A stretch of 64,000 bases of DNA, taken from positions 1-64,000 of the forward strand of contig JAOPKE010000012.1 of NCBI GenBank assembly GCA_025517465.1, in the 5' to 3' direction. A program made the position numbers and the translations under genes. How positions within the stretch are numbered: position 1 is the first letter of the stretch; every line of letters starts with the position of its first letter. Positions 57,021 to 64,000 of this stretch are shown here, in pieces. Below the pieces are notes generated by a model that was not told where the DNA came from, searched no databases, and saw only the letters and a list, made by a program, of their open reading frames with translations. Source of the stretch: Halobacteria archaeon HArc-gm2. GTDB lineage: Archaea; Halobacteriota; Halobacteria; Halobacteriales; Haloarculaceae.

Positions 57021-57794
57021 TCAGAACGCGCTGTCGCCGAACCCGCCGTCGACGGTGAGCACCTCGCCCGTCACGTAGGAGGCGGCGTCGCTACCGAGGT
57101 AAATCGCCGCCCCGACGACCTCTTCGCGGTCAGCCACCCGGCCGAGCGGCGCGCGCTCGTCGATCTCGGCCCGTTTCTCGGTCCCCTCGGCGTAGGTGTC
57201 GGCGTTCTGCGGCGTGATGATGAAGCCGGGCGCGATGGCGTTGACCCTGATCTCGGGGGCCAGTTCTTTCGCCGACGCGCGGGTGAACGCTTCGACGCCG
57301 CCTTTCGCCGCGGAGTAGGCCGGCAGGTTCGCCATCGAGAGCCGCGCGGCCATCGAGGAGATGTTGACGATGGAGCCGCCCTCGTCCATCGCGGGCGCCA
57401 TCGCCTGGGTCACCTTCCGGACGCCGTCCAGCGCCACGTCGGTGACGAAGTCCCACTCCTCGTCCTCGATGCCCAGCACCGAGGCCCGCGAGATGGCCCC
57501 CTGGGAGGCGACGACGACGTCGATCCCACCGAAGGCGTCGACGGCCGTCTCACGGACCTCGTCCAGCGACGCCCGGTCGGTGACGTCGCAGGTGACGCGG
57601 GCCGTGTTCGCCCCGAGGTCCTCGATCTCGTCGGCGGTCTCCTCGACCGCGTCCTCGGTCCGACTGGTGGCGACGACGTCGGCGCCCTCCGAGGCGAATC
57701 CCAGTGCGATGGCCTGCCCGATACCGCTCGTTCCGCCGACGACGACGGCTCGTTTGCCCTCGACGGATACCGGCGTGTGCTCGTAGGCTACCAT
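57021..57794 (-). CDS. SDR-family oxidoreductase (KduD/glucose dehydrogenase-like), paralogue 2
   Basis: 257 aa. VVGGTSGIGQAIALGFASEG is the cofactor motif, catalytic Ser-Tyr-Lys in ISSMAARLSM and PAYSAAKGG, C-terminal VLTVDGGFG. Closely resembles the SDR at 35731-36510. Here the NNAG motif reads ASQGAIS. Convergent to the GMC gene and divergent from the zinc alcohol dehydrogenase (101-bp gap). Possible roles are oxidation of an aldose or reduction of a keto-uronate. Confidence 0.87.
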   Translation of the reverse strand: MVAYEHTPVSVEGKRAVVVGGTSGIGQAIALGFASEGADVVATSRTEDAVEETADEIEDLGANTARVTCDVTDRASLDEVRETAVDAFGGIDVVVASQGAISRASVLGIEDEEWDFVTDVALDGVRKVTQAMAPAMDEGGSIVNISSMAARLSMANLPAYSAAKGGVEAFTRASAKELAPEIRVNAIAPGFIITPQNADTYAEGTEKRAEIDERAPLGRVADREEVVGAAIYLGSDAASYVTGEVLTVDGGFGDSAF

Positions 57795-57864
57795 GCGTTC
57801 ACGATGACAGCTTCGCCGTATTACGTTTCCGGATGCGGACGGCTGGCGGGGGATCGACCCAACA

Positions 57865-57872
57865 CTTTATTA
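57865..57872 (+). promoter_or_regulatory. TATA box of the zinc alcohol dehydrogenase gene
   Basis: CTTTATTA begins 31 nt before the ATG at 57896, which fits a leaderless transcript and supports this start over upstream in-frame codons. Confidence 0.5.
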
Positions 57873-57895
57873 CGAACCACACTCGAAATTCCGCT

Positions 57896-58939
57896 ATGCG
57901 AGGGCTTGCGAAAACCAGCCGGAGCCGTGGTGGAATGGAACTCGTCGATCGGGACCGACCGAAACCCGGGCCGGACGAGGCGCTCGTCGAGGTCGACTAC
58001 GCCGGGCTCTGCGGGAGCGACGCCGGAATCTACGAGTTCGAGTCCGCCTTCGAGCGGATGAACCTCCCGACCGTCATCGGCCACGAGTACTCCGGGCGCG
58101 TCGTCGAAGTCGGCGATGGCGTCACGAAGTTCGGCGTCGGCGACCGCGTCGTCGAGCGGCCGATCCGTGGCTGTGGCGACTGCTACCAGTGTGAGATCGG
58201 CGAATCGAACGTCTGCCAGAACGCCGTCATCACCGGCGTCGACCACGACGGCGCCTACGAGCCGTATCTCGTCGTCCCCGAGGACGCCCTCCACGCCATC
58301 CCCGACGGCGTCGAGCAGCAACACGCCGCCATGGTCGAGCCGACGAGTATCGGCGCCCGCGCCGTCATCGAGAATTCGCGGGTCCGCGCCGGCGACCGCG
58401 CTCTCGTCGAGGGCCCAGGTCCGATCGGCCTGCTCACCGCCCAGATCGCCCGGGCCCAGGGCGCCGAGGTCGTCGTCTCCGGCGTTGGCCAGGACGCCGA
58501 CTACCGCCTCCCGCTCGCCGAGGAACTCGGCTTCGAGACGATCAACGTCGCCACGGACGACATGGAGGCCTACCGCGAGGACCTGACCGACGGCGTCGGC
58601 TACGACGTCGTCTTCGACACGACGGGCCACCCCTCCGGGCTCCCCTCGGCCGTCGAGGAGGTCCGGAAAGGGGGCCAGATCGTCCTCGTCGGCCAGACCG
58701 GCGAGACCACGATGGAGTACTCCCCGCTCGTCCGCGCCGAGATCGACCTCCAGTGTTCCTACGCGTCGATGTACCAGGACTTCGAGAACGCCCTCCGGCT
58801 GATCGACACCGGCGACGTCGACGCAGAGACGTTCATCGACGACCGCTTCTCCCTGCTCGACGCCGACGAGGCCTTCGAGACGTTCGTCGGCGGCGGGACC
58901 TGCAAGCCCGTCTTCGACGTCTCCGAACTGCGTTCCTGA
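57896..58939 (+). CDS. Zinc-dependent medium-chain alcohol/sugar dehydrogenase
   Basis: 347 aa from the ATG at 57896. Catalytic zinc site: Cys in AGLCGSDAG and His-Glu in VIGHEYSGRV. The structural zinc Cys are in GCGDCYQCEIGESNVC. Rossmann motif is VEGPGPIGLLTAQIA. It belongs to the threonine/polyol dehydrogenase branch (Tdh/GutB-like). It could oxidise a sugar, polyol or sugar acid. The XacA-like paralogue follows after 87 bp on the same strand. Confidence 0.9.
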   Translation: MRGLAKTSRSRGGMELVDRDRPKPGPDEALVEVDYAGLCGSDAGIYEFESAFERMNLPTVIGHEYSGRVVEVGDGVTKFGVGDRVVERPIRGCGDCYQCEIGESNVCQNAVITGVDHDGAYEPYLVVPEDALHAIPDGVEQQHAAMVEPTSIGARAVIENSRVRAGDRALVEGPGPIGLLTAQIARAQGAEVVVSGVGQDADYRLPLAEELGFETINVATDDMEAYREDLTDGVGYDVVFDTTGHPSGLPSAVEEVRKGGQIVLVGQTGETTMEYSPLVRAEIDLQCSYASMYQDFENALRLIDTGDVDAETFIDDRFSLLDADEAFETFVGGGTCKPVFDVSELRS

Positions 58940-59026
58940 TCCGCCGAGCGGACCGACCACCCTTCTGACACGCGACGACCGCCGACACCCGAGGCTTTTA
59001 CTCCCCGCTCGCAGTATCGTGAGCCA

Positions 59027-60097
59027 ATGCTCGACTGGATCGACAGCTACGAGGAACGCGCGTGGCAGACGACGACCGACGGCACGGTCAGGTACGCCCT
59101 GCTCGGCCTGGGCTGGTGGACGGTGGACGTCGCCCTTCCGGCCATCGAATCGTCCGACCTGGGTGAAGTGACGACGTTCGTCAGCAGTTCGACGGAGAAG
59201 GCCGAACGCCTCGCCGACGAGAACGACGTGGCAAACGGCATCAGCTACGACGAGTTCCACAACGGCGAAGCGAGCGACGAGTACGACGCCGTCTACGTGG
59301 GAACGCCCAACGCCTACCACCTGGAGTACGTGGAGACGGCCGCCGACCTCGACAAGGCAGTCATCTGCGAGAAGCCGATGGAGTCGACCGTCGATCGGGC
59401 CGAGCGGCTGGTCGAGGCCTGCGAGGACGCGGACGTCCCGCTGATGGTCGCCTACCGGATGCACACCGACCCCGCCGTCCAGCGGGCGAAGGAACTCATC
59501 GACGAGGGCTTCCTCGGCGACCCGGTGTCCGTCCACGGCAACAACAGCCAGCCGCTGCTGAAGATGATCCCCGACCCCGACCAGTGGCGCCTCGACCCCG
59601 ACCTCTCGGGCTACGGCACCTCGGTGATGGATCTGGGCATCTACTCGATCAACACCGCTCGCTACCTGCTGGACCGGGACCCCGTCGCGGTACAGTCCCA
59701 GATGAGTTCCCACCACGAGGCGTTCCAGGACGTCCCGGACGAGCGGTCGGCCGCCATCCTCGTGCTGGAGGACGACGTGAAGATGGTGACGACGGACAGC
59801 CAGCACGCCCAGGAGGACACCGAACTGAAGATCACCGGCACGGAGGGCCAGATCGAGTTCCAGCCCGCCTTTCACGGCGAGGTGACGCTTCGGCTCTCCA
59901 GGGGCGACGTCACGGTCACGATCGACCACGACACGTTCGACGCCGAGCGCGAGATGGAAGAGGAGTTCGACTACTTCGCCGACCGCGTCCTCACCGGCGG
60001 GCAGATCCACGCGGACGGACGCCACGGACTACAGGACATGCGCGTCATCGAGGCGATCCACGAGTCGGCCGAGAGCGGCGACGTCGTCGAACTGTAG
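59027..60097 (+). CDS. Gfo/Idh/MocA-family sugar dehydrogenase, second XacA-like paralogue
   Basis: 356 aa. Rossmann motif LLGLGWWTVDVALPA near residue 24 and catalytic Lys in CEKPMEST near 105. DLGIYSINTARYLLDRDP and the ending YFADRVLTGGQIHADGRHGLQDM parallel the enzyme at 21323-22411. It is adjacent to the IclR regulator, as sugar dehydrogenases are to xacR-like genes. Probably oxidises xylose, arabinose or glucose; which paralogue is the main xylose dehydrogenase is not decidable here. Confidence 0.86.
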   Translation: MLDWIDSYEERAWQTTTDGTVRYALLGLGWWTVDVALPAIESSDLGEVTTFVSSSTEKAERLADENDVANGISYDEFHNGEASDEYDAVYVGTPNAYHLEYVETAADLDKAVICEKPMESTVDRAERLVEACEDADVPLMVAYRMHTDPAVQRAKELIDEGFLGDPVSVHGNNSQPLLKMIPDPDQWRLDPDLSGYGTSVMDLGIYSINTARYLLDRDPVAVQSQMSSHHEAFQDVPDERSAAILVLEDDVKMVTTDSQHAQEDTELKITGTEGQIEFQPAFHGEVTLRLSRGDVTVTIDHDTFDAEREMEEEFDYFADRVLTGGQIHADGRHGLQDMRVIEAIHESAESGDVVEL

Positions 60098-60138
60098 GGG
60101 CCCAGCGACGCTGTTCTCGCCGCTGGATTCTCCAGGCG

Positions 60139-60900
60139 CTACGAATAGGTGAGGTTGACCTCGATGACGTTGGCGCTCCGGAGCACCATGTCGGGGAACT
60201 CGTCGGTGAAGGAGTCACCGAGCATGCGGCTCTTCGGACCGGAGACGCTCACGGCGGCGATGGCCCGGTCGTCGGCGTCGGTGATGGGCGCGGCGACACA
60301 GCGGATGCCGTCGACCCGCTCCTCGTCGTCGAAGGCGTAGCCGCGTTCGCGGACCTGGTCGAGGACGTCGAACAGCTCCGCCCTGTTGGTGATGGTGTTG
60401 TCAGTGACGTCGGGGAGGCCGTGCCGGTCGAGGATGGCCTCGACCTCCTCGCGCGGCCGGTGGGCGAGGATGGACTTCCCCATCGCCGTCGTCTGGAGGG
60501 GGACGCGCTTGCCCGCGTGGGTGTCGAGCTGGACGGCTTCGGACCCGCGGACCTTGTAGAGGAACACGCCGAGGCCGTGCTCTTCGATCATCATGTTGGC
60601 GTGCTCGCCGGTCTCCTCGGCGAGACTCTCGACCTCCGGCCGGGCGACCTTGAACACCTTCATCCGGTTGCGGGCCTGTTCACCCAGCTCCAGGAACCGG
60701 GCACCGACCCGGTAGGTCCCGTCGTCGTTGATGAGGTACTCCTCGTTCTCCAGGGTCCGCAGGTGGTCGTGGATGGTGCTGGTCGGCATGCCGAGCCGCT
60801 CGGCGAGCTCCGAGACGCCAGCCCCGTCGAGCTCGCGGAGCGTGTCGATTATCTCGAACGTCGTCTTCGCAGCCTGGACCGGAGAACCCGTAGTCGTCAT
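60139..60900 (-). CDS. IclR-family transcriptional regulator (XacR-like)
   Basis: 253 aa from the ATG at 60900. The N-terminal winged helix-turn-helix (about 8-65) contains GVSELAERLGMPTSTIHDHL. The C-terminal ligand domain spans about 80-250 (HTAGKRVPLQTTAMGKSILA-type segment; GIRCVAAPITD). In H. volcanii an IclR protein, XacR, activates the xylose/arabinose genes. This is the only clear transcription factor in the window and so the best candidate for pathway control. It is convergent with the sugar dehydrogenase gene and preceded by several palindromic sites. Confidence 0.9.
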   Translation of the reverse strand: MTTTGSPVQAAKTTFEIIDTLRELDGAGVSELAERLGMPTSTIHDHLRTLENEEYLINDDGTYRVGARFLELGEQARNRMKVFKVARPEVESLAEETGEHANMMIEEHGLGVFLYKVRGSEAVQLDTHAGKRVPLQTTAMGKSILAHRPREEVEAILDRHGLPDVTDNTITNRAELFDVLDQVRERGYAFDDEERVDGIRCVAAPITDADDRAIAAVSVSGPKSRMLGDSFTDEFPDMVLRSANVIEVNLTYS

Positions 60901-60933
60901 GCTACGAGGGTACACGGTGCTCGGAAATAATCC

Positions 60934-61222
60934 TTCCGGTGTGTCCGGATCGGAGTCCGGTCTTAGGGCGTCCCTTCCACCAGAATCACGATTCGAATCG
61001 CCGATCGACCGCGAATTTTCCGGTGTTGCCGGACAGTCGGCGCGGGTTTGATAACAATATTAATACTGTTATTCTTATCGAGCCACGACCCGCCACAAGA
61101 GACGAATCGACCGGTGGGAGGTCCAGTCGCTCGTTAGATTCGGGTAACGAAGTGAAAGAAACCCTGGGAGGGGATAGATGACGTTCACCGGGGGAGTCGT
61201 ATTCGTTTCCGGCATCACCGGA
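60934..61222. promoter_or_regulatory. Three TTCCGG-N5-CCGGA palindromes and a 22-bp AT palindrome upstream of the IclR gene
   Basis: Sites at 60934-60949, 61018-61033 and 61207-61222 share TTCCGG-N5-CCGGA. Their centres are 84 and 189 bp apart, both multiples of 10.5 bp. A near-perfect palindrome ATAACA-A-TATTAATA-C-TGTTAT lies at 61051-61072. Candidate operators, perhaps for the IclR protein itself. The remaining gap to about 61614 holds no recognisable gene. Confidence 0.4.
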
Positions 61223-61614
61223 GATGTAGCCGTACGAACGGGTTAGGGCCATGTTACCGATTATCACGCTCCGGCACTGGACGGACGTGGGTCACGAGCG
61301 CCGGGAAGCGGCCCGGAAGCAGGGACGCTCCACGACAGCTACCCCATTGGAACACGAAGGCGCGACCACCAGACGTCGGAACGGCAGGTGGCCACACCGT
61401 CCGCTGAGACGGTGAGTGAAGCGAAAAGCGGGATCGCTGTCTACTGGTCGGACGACTGGAGAGACGGGACCCACGCCCCACCGCGACACAGAGTACCGAG
61501 GGATGGCGAATGGCGGCCCAGTCGACCGACCCTCCGCGACAGGTCACCCGAGTCCGGTTTCGCCCGTCCGACATCGTCGGTTCGGAGACGGCGACGGTCG
61601 GTACGCCGCCGGGC

Positions 61615-61840
61615 CTACGGGGGCGAGAGCAACTGCACCGGATGCCTCGTGGGACGGTCGAGCAGGTCGTCCAGTTGCTCCAGACACGACGTCCCGCTCG
61701 CGACGACGGCCCTGTCGCGCGCGTCGTCCGCCCGAAACTGCTCACGCAGTTCGTCCCCGACGGCGACGCTCACGTCGTAGTACGTCTCCTTGTAGCCGAA
61801 GCTCCCGGCCATCCCGCAGCACTCGACTACCAGCTCAGTC
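61615..61840 (-). pseudogene. Truncated C-terminus of a CCG-domain oxidoreductase (GlcD/GlpC-like)
   Basis: The minus-strand frame reads VVECCGMAGSFGY and then DVSVAVGDELREQFRADD and VVASGTSCLEQLDDLLDRP, ending in a stop at 61615. This is the end of the cysteine-rich CCG domain that closes FAD/Fe-S glycolate oxidase or glycerol-3-phosphate dehydrogenase-type proteins. The rest of the gene is absent; the frame runs into the 3' end of the amidohydrolase gene. Remnant of a deleted gene. Confidence 0.7.
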
Positions 61841-62707
61841 GAGACCGACGTGCTCGCGGAAGGACCGCCCGGTGAGCCACTCGCGGTCCCGGGCGGACAG
61901 CCCGTCGACCTGCCGGAGCCAGTTGCGCGAGGCGGCGTAGTCGGTGACGTCGCTGACGTTCGGGTAGTCCGACCCCCAGATCACTCGTTCGGGACCGAAC
62001 GTCTCGACGAACCACCGGACGTGGTCGTGCACGTCCGCGTAGGGGAAGCCCCTCTCCGACAGGTGGGCGACCTCGGAGACCTTGACCGCGACGCCGTCGT
62101 ACGAAGCCAGGTCGGCGAACCGGGCGAACGTGCCCTCGTCGGTCGGCGTGTCCGGGCCAGCGTGGGCGAAGTGGTCGAACAGGTAGGTGAGCTCGGGATA
62201 CGTCTCCACGAGTTCCAGCGCCTGGTCGAGTTGCGAGTGGTCACAGAGAATCTGGACGGCGGCGTCCGTCTCGACGGCCGCCTCCCAGAACGCGGTCTCC
62301 TCGATGGCGTCACGGAGCCAGGTGACGCCGGGGTCGAACGTCTCCCACATCCGGTCGTACGGACAGGCGGCACCGAGCCGGACGCCCACCACGCCGTCGA
62401 CGGCCATGCACTCCCGGAGGTGGTCGGCGGCGTCGTCGGCGAACGGGTCGACCATGACGATGCCGTAGAGCCGGTCGTACTCGGCGGCCACACGGCGCGT
62501 GTAGTGGTTGTCCGTCCACTCGCAGATGGGGTAGCCCACGACCACCGCCTCGTCGACGCCGGCCCGGTCCATGTCCGCCAGCAGCCGGTCGGCGGTGTAG
62601 ACCGTGTGGACGTCGAACGCGTCGATTCGGTCGAGGAGCGGCCCGTTGACCCAGGGATGGTCCCGGCTCGCCGGCCCCCAGGCGTGCGTATGTGAATCGA
62701 GCACCAT
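61835..62707 (-). CDS. Amidohydrolase-2 family protein, possible sugar lactonase
   Basis: 290 aa from the ATG at 62707 (MVLDSHTHAWGP); the upstream open frame is Arg-rich shadow. HxH motif near residue 5, His in LFDHFAHAG near 188, and Asp in VIWGSDYPNV near 246 form the metal site of a TIM-barrel hydrolase. Related COG3618 proteins hydrolyse sugar lactones such as fuconolactone or galactarolactone. The oxidative pentose pathway makes xylono- or arabinolactone, so a lactonase role is attractive but unproven. Its 3' end cuts into the remnant of an older gene. Confidence 0.85.
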   Translation of the reverse strand: MVLDSHTHAWGPASRDHPWVNGPLLDRIDAFDVHTVYTADRLLADMDRAGVDEAVVVGYPICEWTDNHYTRRVAAEYDRLYGIVMVDPFADDAADHLRECMAVDGVVGVRLGAACPYDRMWETFDPGVTWLRDAIEETAFWEAAVETDAAVQILCDHSQLDQALELVETYPELTYLFDHFAHAGPDTPTDEGTFARFADLASYDGVAVKVSEVAHLSERGFPYADVHDHVRWFVETFGPERVIWGSDYPNVSDVTDYAASRNWLRQVDGLSARDREWLTGRSFREHVGLD

Positions 62708-62780
62708 ACGCACACACTCGGAAACGACCCGCGTAAATCTTTCCGAAGGGACGGGCCGCGCGCCGCGGGGCGAACGCGGC

Positions 62781-63623
62781 CTATTCGTCGACTTCCTCGA
62801 CGGTGTTGACGAGCGTGCCGATCTCCTCGACCTCGACCTCGACGGTCTCGCCCGGGTGGAGCCGGATATCCTGGAACGCGCCGACGCCCTCCGGGGTCCC
62901 GGTCGCGACGACATCGCCGGGTTCGAGGCGGACGCGCGAGGAGACGAAGGCGACCAGTTCGGCGACCGAACGGATCATCATCCCGGTGTCGTCGTCCTGC
63001 ATCGTCTCGCCGTCGACCCGCGAAGCGATGTGCAGATCCTGGGGGTCGTCGACCTCGTCGACGGCGACGTACGGACCGACCGGCGTCGTGCGCTGCATCG
63101 CCTTGCCGGAGAACCAGTCGATCAGGTCGTCGCCATCGACCTGCAGGCCGAGCTGGAGGTCCCGGGCGGACGTGTCGTTGATGAGTGTGTACCCCGCGAC
63201 GTAGTCGAGGGCCTCGTCAGGGTCGACGTGCCGAGCGGGCTCGCCGACGACGGCGGCCAGTTCAGCCTCGTAGTCGATCTCCTCGGTCACGCGGGTGTGA
63301 TACGAGATCGGTTCCCGGTGGCCGACGAGCGTCCGCGGCAGTTTCGTGAAGATCAGCGGCCACTCCGGGACCTCGATGTCTGACTCATCGGCGTGGGCCT
63401 CGTAGTTCAGCGCCGCACAGAAGACCGTGTTGCGCTCTGTGGTCGGCGGGAGGTGCGTGACCGCCTCGCGGTCGAACGTCTCGCCGTCGACGCCTTCGGC
63501 GTCGTGGGGTCGGGTCAGCGCGTCCCGGAAGTCCTCGAACTCGCTGGAGACGTCGTGGACGACGTCGTCTTCGAAGCGACCGATACGCGACTCTCCGTCC
63601 GCCTGGAACCGTCCAATTCGCAT
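62781..63623 (-). CDS. Fumarylacetoacetate hydrolase family protein
   Basis: 280 aa from the ATG at 63623 (MRIGRFQADG). Metal ligands are in EIDYEAELAAVVG and NDTSARDLQ; GTPEGVGAF and GETVEVEVEEIG are standard C-terminal motifs. This is the larger FAH branch (2-hydroxyhepta-2,4-diene isomerase, ureidoglycolate lyase-like, 2-keto-3-deoxy-acid hydrolases), different from the xacE-like protein. Next to the possible lactonase gene, it may act on a keto-deoxy sugar acid. Same strand as the amidohydrolase, 73 bp upstream. Confidence 0.88.
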   Translation of the reverse strand: MRIGRFQADGESRIGRFEDDVVHDVSSEFEDFRDALTRPHDAEGVDGETFDREAVTHLPPTTERNTVFCAALNYEAHADESDIEVPEWPLIFTKLPRTLVGHREPISYHTRVTEEIDYEAELAAVVGEPARHVDPDEALDYVAGYTLINDTSARDLQLGLQVDGDDLIDWFSGKAMQRTTPVGPYVAVDEVDDPQDLHIASRVDGETMQDDDTGMMIRSVAELVAFVSSRVRLEPGDVVATGTPEGVGAFQDIRLHPGETVEVEVEEIGTLVNTVEEVDE

Positions 63624-63729
63624 GTGCGAGAGGTACCCACACAGGGCCTTTACTGTTTCCACTGCGATTCCTGTCGCCAATCCTACGCTCGTCGCCAACC
63701 CTTTTGCCCCGTTAGGTGTACACAGAGGT

Positions 63730-64000
63730 ATGACACACCATCGCGCGCGGACGCTCAGGGAGGTCTACGCCGACGCGAGACGGGAGGCCTACGGCTTCGT
63801 CGCGAGCAACATCACGACCCTCGACATCATGCAGGGACTGCTCGACGGCGCCGCGGCCGCCGACTCGGACGTGGTGCTCCAGATCAAGCGCGACACCGCG
63901 GCGTACCTCGGGAACGGCGACGTGTCAGCCGGGCTGTCGATCGTCGACGCCCACCTCGGAGCGCTGGCCGACGACCGCGGCGTGTCGGCCTTTCTCAACG
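63730..64000 (+). CDS. Class II aldolase (fructose-bisphosphate aldolase-like), N-terminal part, cut by window edge
   Basis: 90 codons are present before the sequence ends. EVYADARREAYGFVASNITT at the start and LDIMQGLLDGAAAADSDVV resemble the N-terminus of haloarchaeal class II fructose-1,6-bisphosphate aldolase. The zinc ligands lie beyond the edge. Usual role is aldol cleavage in the sugar-phosphate pathway; an aldolase for keto-deoxy sugar acids is also possible here. Divergent from the FAH gene. Confidence 0.7.
   Translation, partial: MTHHRARTLREVYADARREAYGFVASNITTLDIMQGLLDGAAAADSDVVLQIKRDTAAYLGNGDVSAGLSIVDAHLGALADDRGVSAFLN

Overview
The window is haloarchaeal chromosome, or a large replicon of a haloarchaeon. 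It is very GC-rich with strongly acidic proteins. The secreted enzymes carry twin-arginine (Tat) signals, and genes start about 25-48 nt after TTTAT-type TATA boxes. Almost everything serves hemicellulose (glucurono-arabinoxylan) breakdown and sugar-acid metabolism, as in xylan-degrading Halorhabdus/Haloarculaceae-type organisms. I cannot name the species.

Layout. (1) 1-11.6 kb: secreted xylanases. These are a truncated ricin-lectin protein, GH11-CBM13, GH10-CBM6-PKD, GH11-PKD and GH11-CBM6-PKD in tandem, then a large opposite-strand GH10-like protein with PKD modules. The four complete tandem genes share one promoter design, and their accessory modules are nearly identical at DNA level. (2) 11.8-19.3 kb: a cytoplasmic GH67 alpha-glucuronidase, two small unrelated genes, and an oligopeptide/oligosaccharide-type ABC transporter (binding protein plus two permeases, no ATPase). 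(3) 19.9-28.4 kb: sugar-acid catabolism. This holds xylonate dehydratase (xacD-like), xylose dehydrogenase (xacA-like), glucuronate isomerase (uxaC), mannonate dehydratase (uxuA), a 2-keto-3-deoxypentonate dehydratase (xacE-like) and a GH43 xylosidase. Foldback and palindromic elements are interspersed. (4) 28.5-41.7 kb: a 33-aa zinc-ribbon microprotein, a malic enzyme-phosphotransacetylase fusion, an MFS carrier, a nucleoside hydrolase and a run of oxidoreductases. (5) 41.8-54.7 kb: intracellular GH2, GH51 and GH127 enzymes around a complete MalFGK-type sugar ABC transporter with a DUF624 protein. (6) 54.8-64 kb: a gluconate-dehydrogenase-like GMC oxidoreductase pair, SDR and zinc alcohol dehydrogenases, a second XacA-like dehydrogenase, an IclR (XacR-like) regulator, an amidohydrolase (possible sugar lactonase), an FAH-family enzyme and the start of a class II aldolase.

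How it fits together. Tat-exported xylanases, tethered by CBM and PKD modules, cut xylan outside. Two ABC importers take up the oligosaccharides. Enzymes without signal peptides (GH67, GH43, GH51, GH127, GH2) then remove glucuronate, xylose and arabinose inside. Pentoses enter an oxidative xylose dehydrogenase - xylonate dehydratase - FAH dehydratase route. Glucuronate enters UxaC - (fructuronate reductase, not certain) - UxuA. No alpha-ketoglutarate semialdehyde dehydrogenase, KDG kinase or classical UxuB is in the window.

The most interesting non-routine signals are: the shared bipartite xylanase promoter; apparent recombination among xylanase modules; a GH10-like enzyme whose acid/base Glu position is His; a 263-bp foldback element with perfect 23-bp inverted ends; an about 80-bp nested palindrome present twice; decayed tails of a GH127 gene and of a CCG-domain oxidoreductase; duplicated gene 3' ends; and three TTCCGG-N5-CCGGA sites upstream of the IclR gene spaced by whole helical turns.
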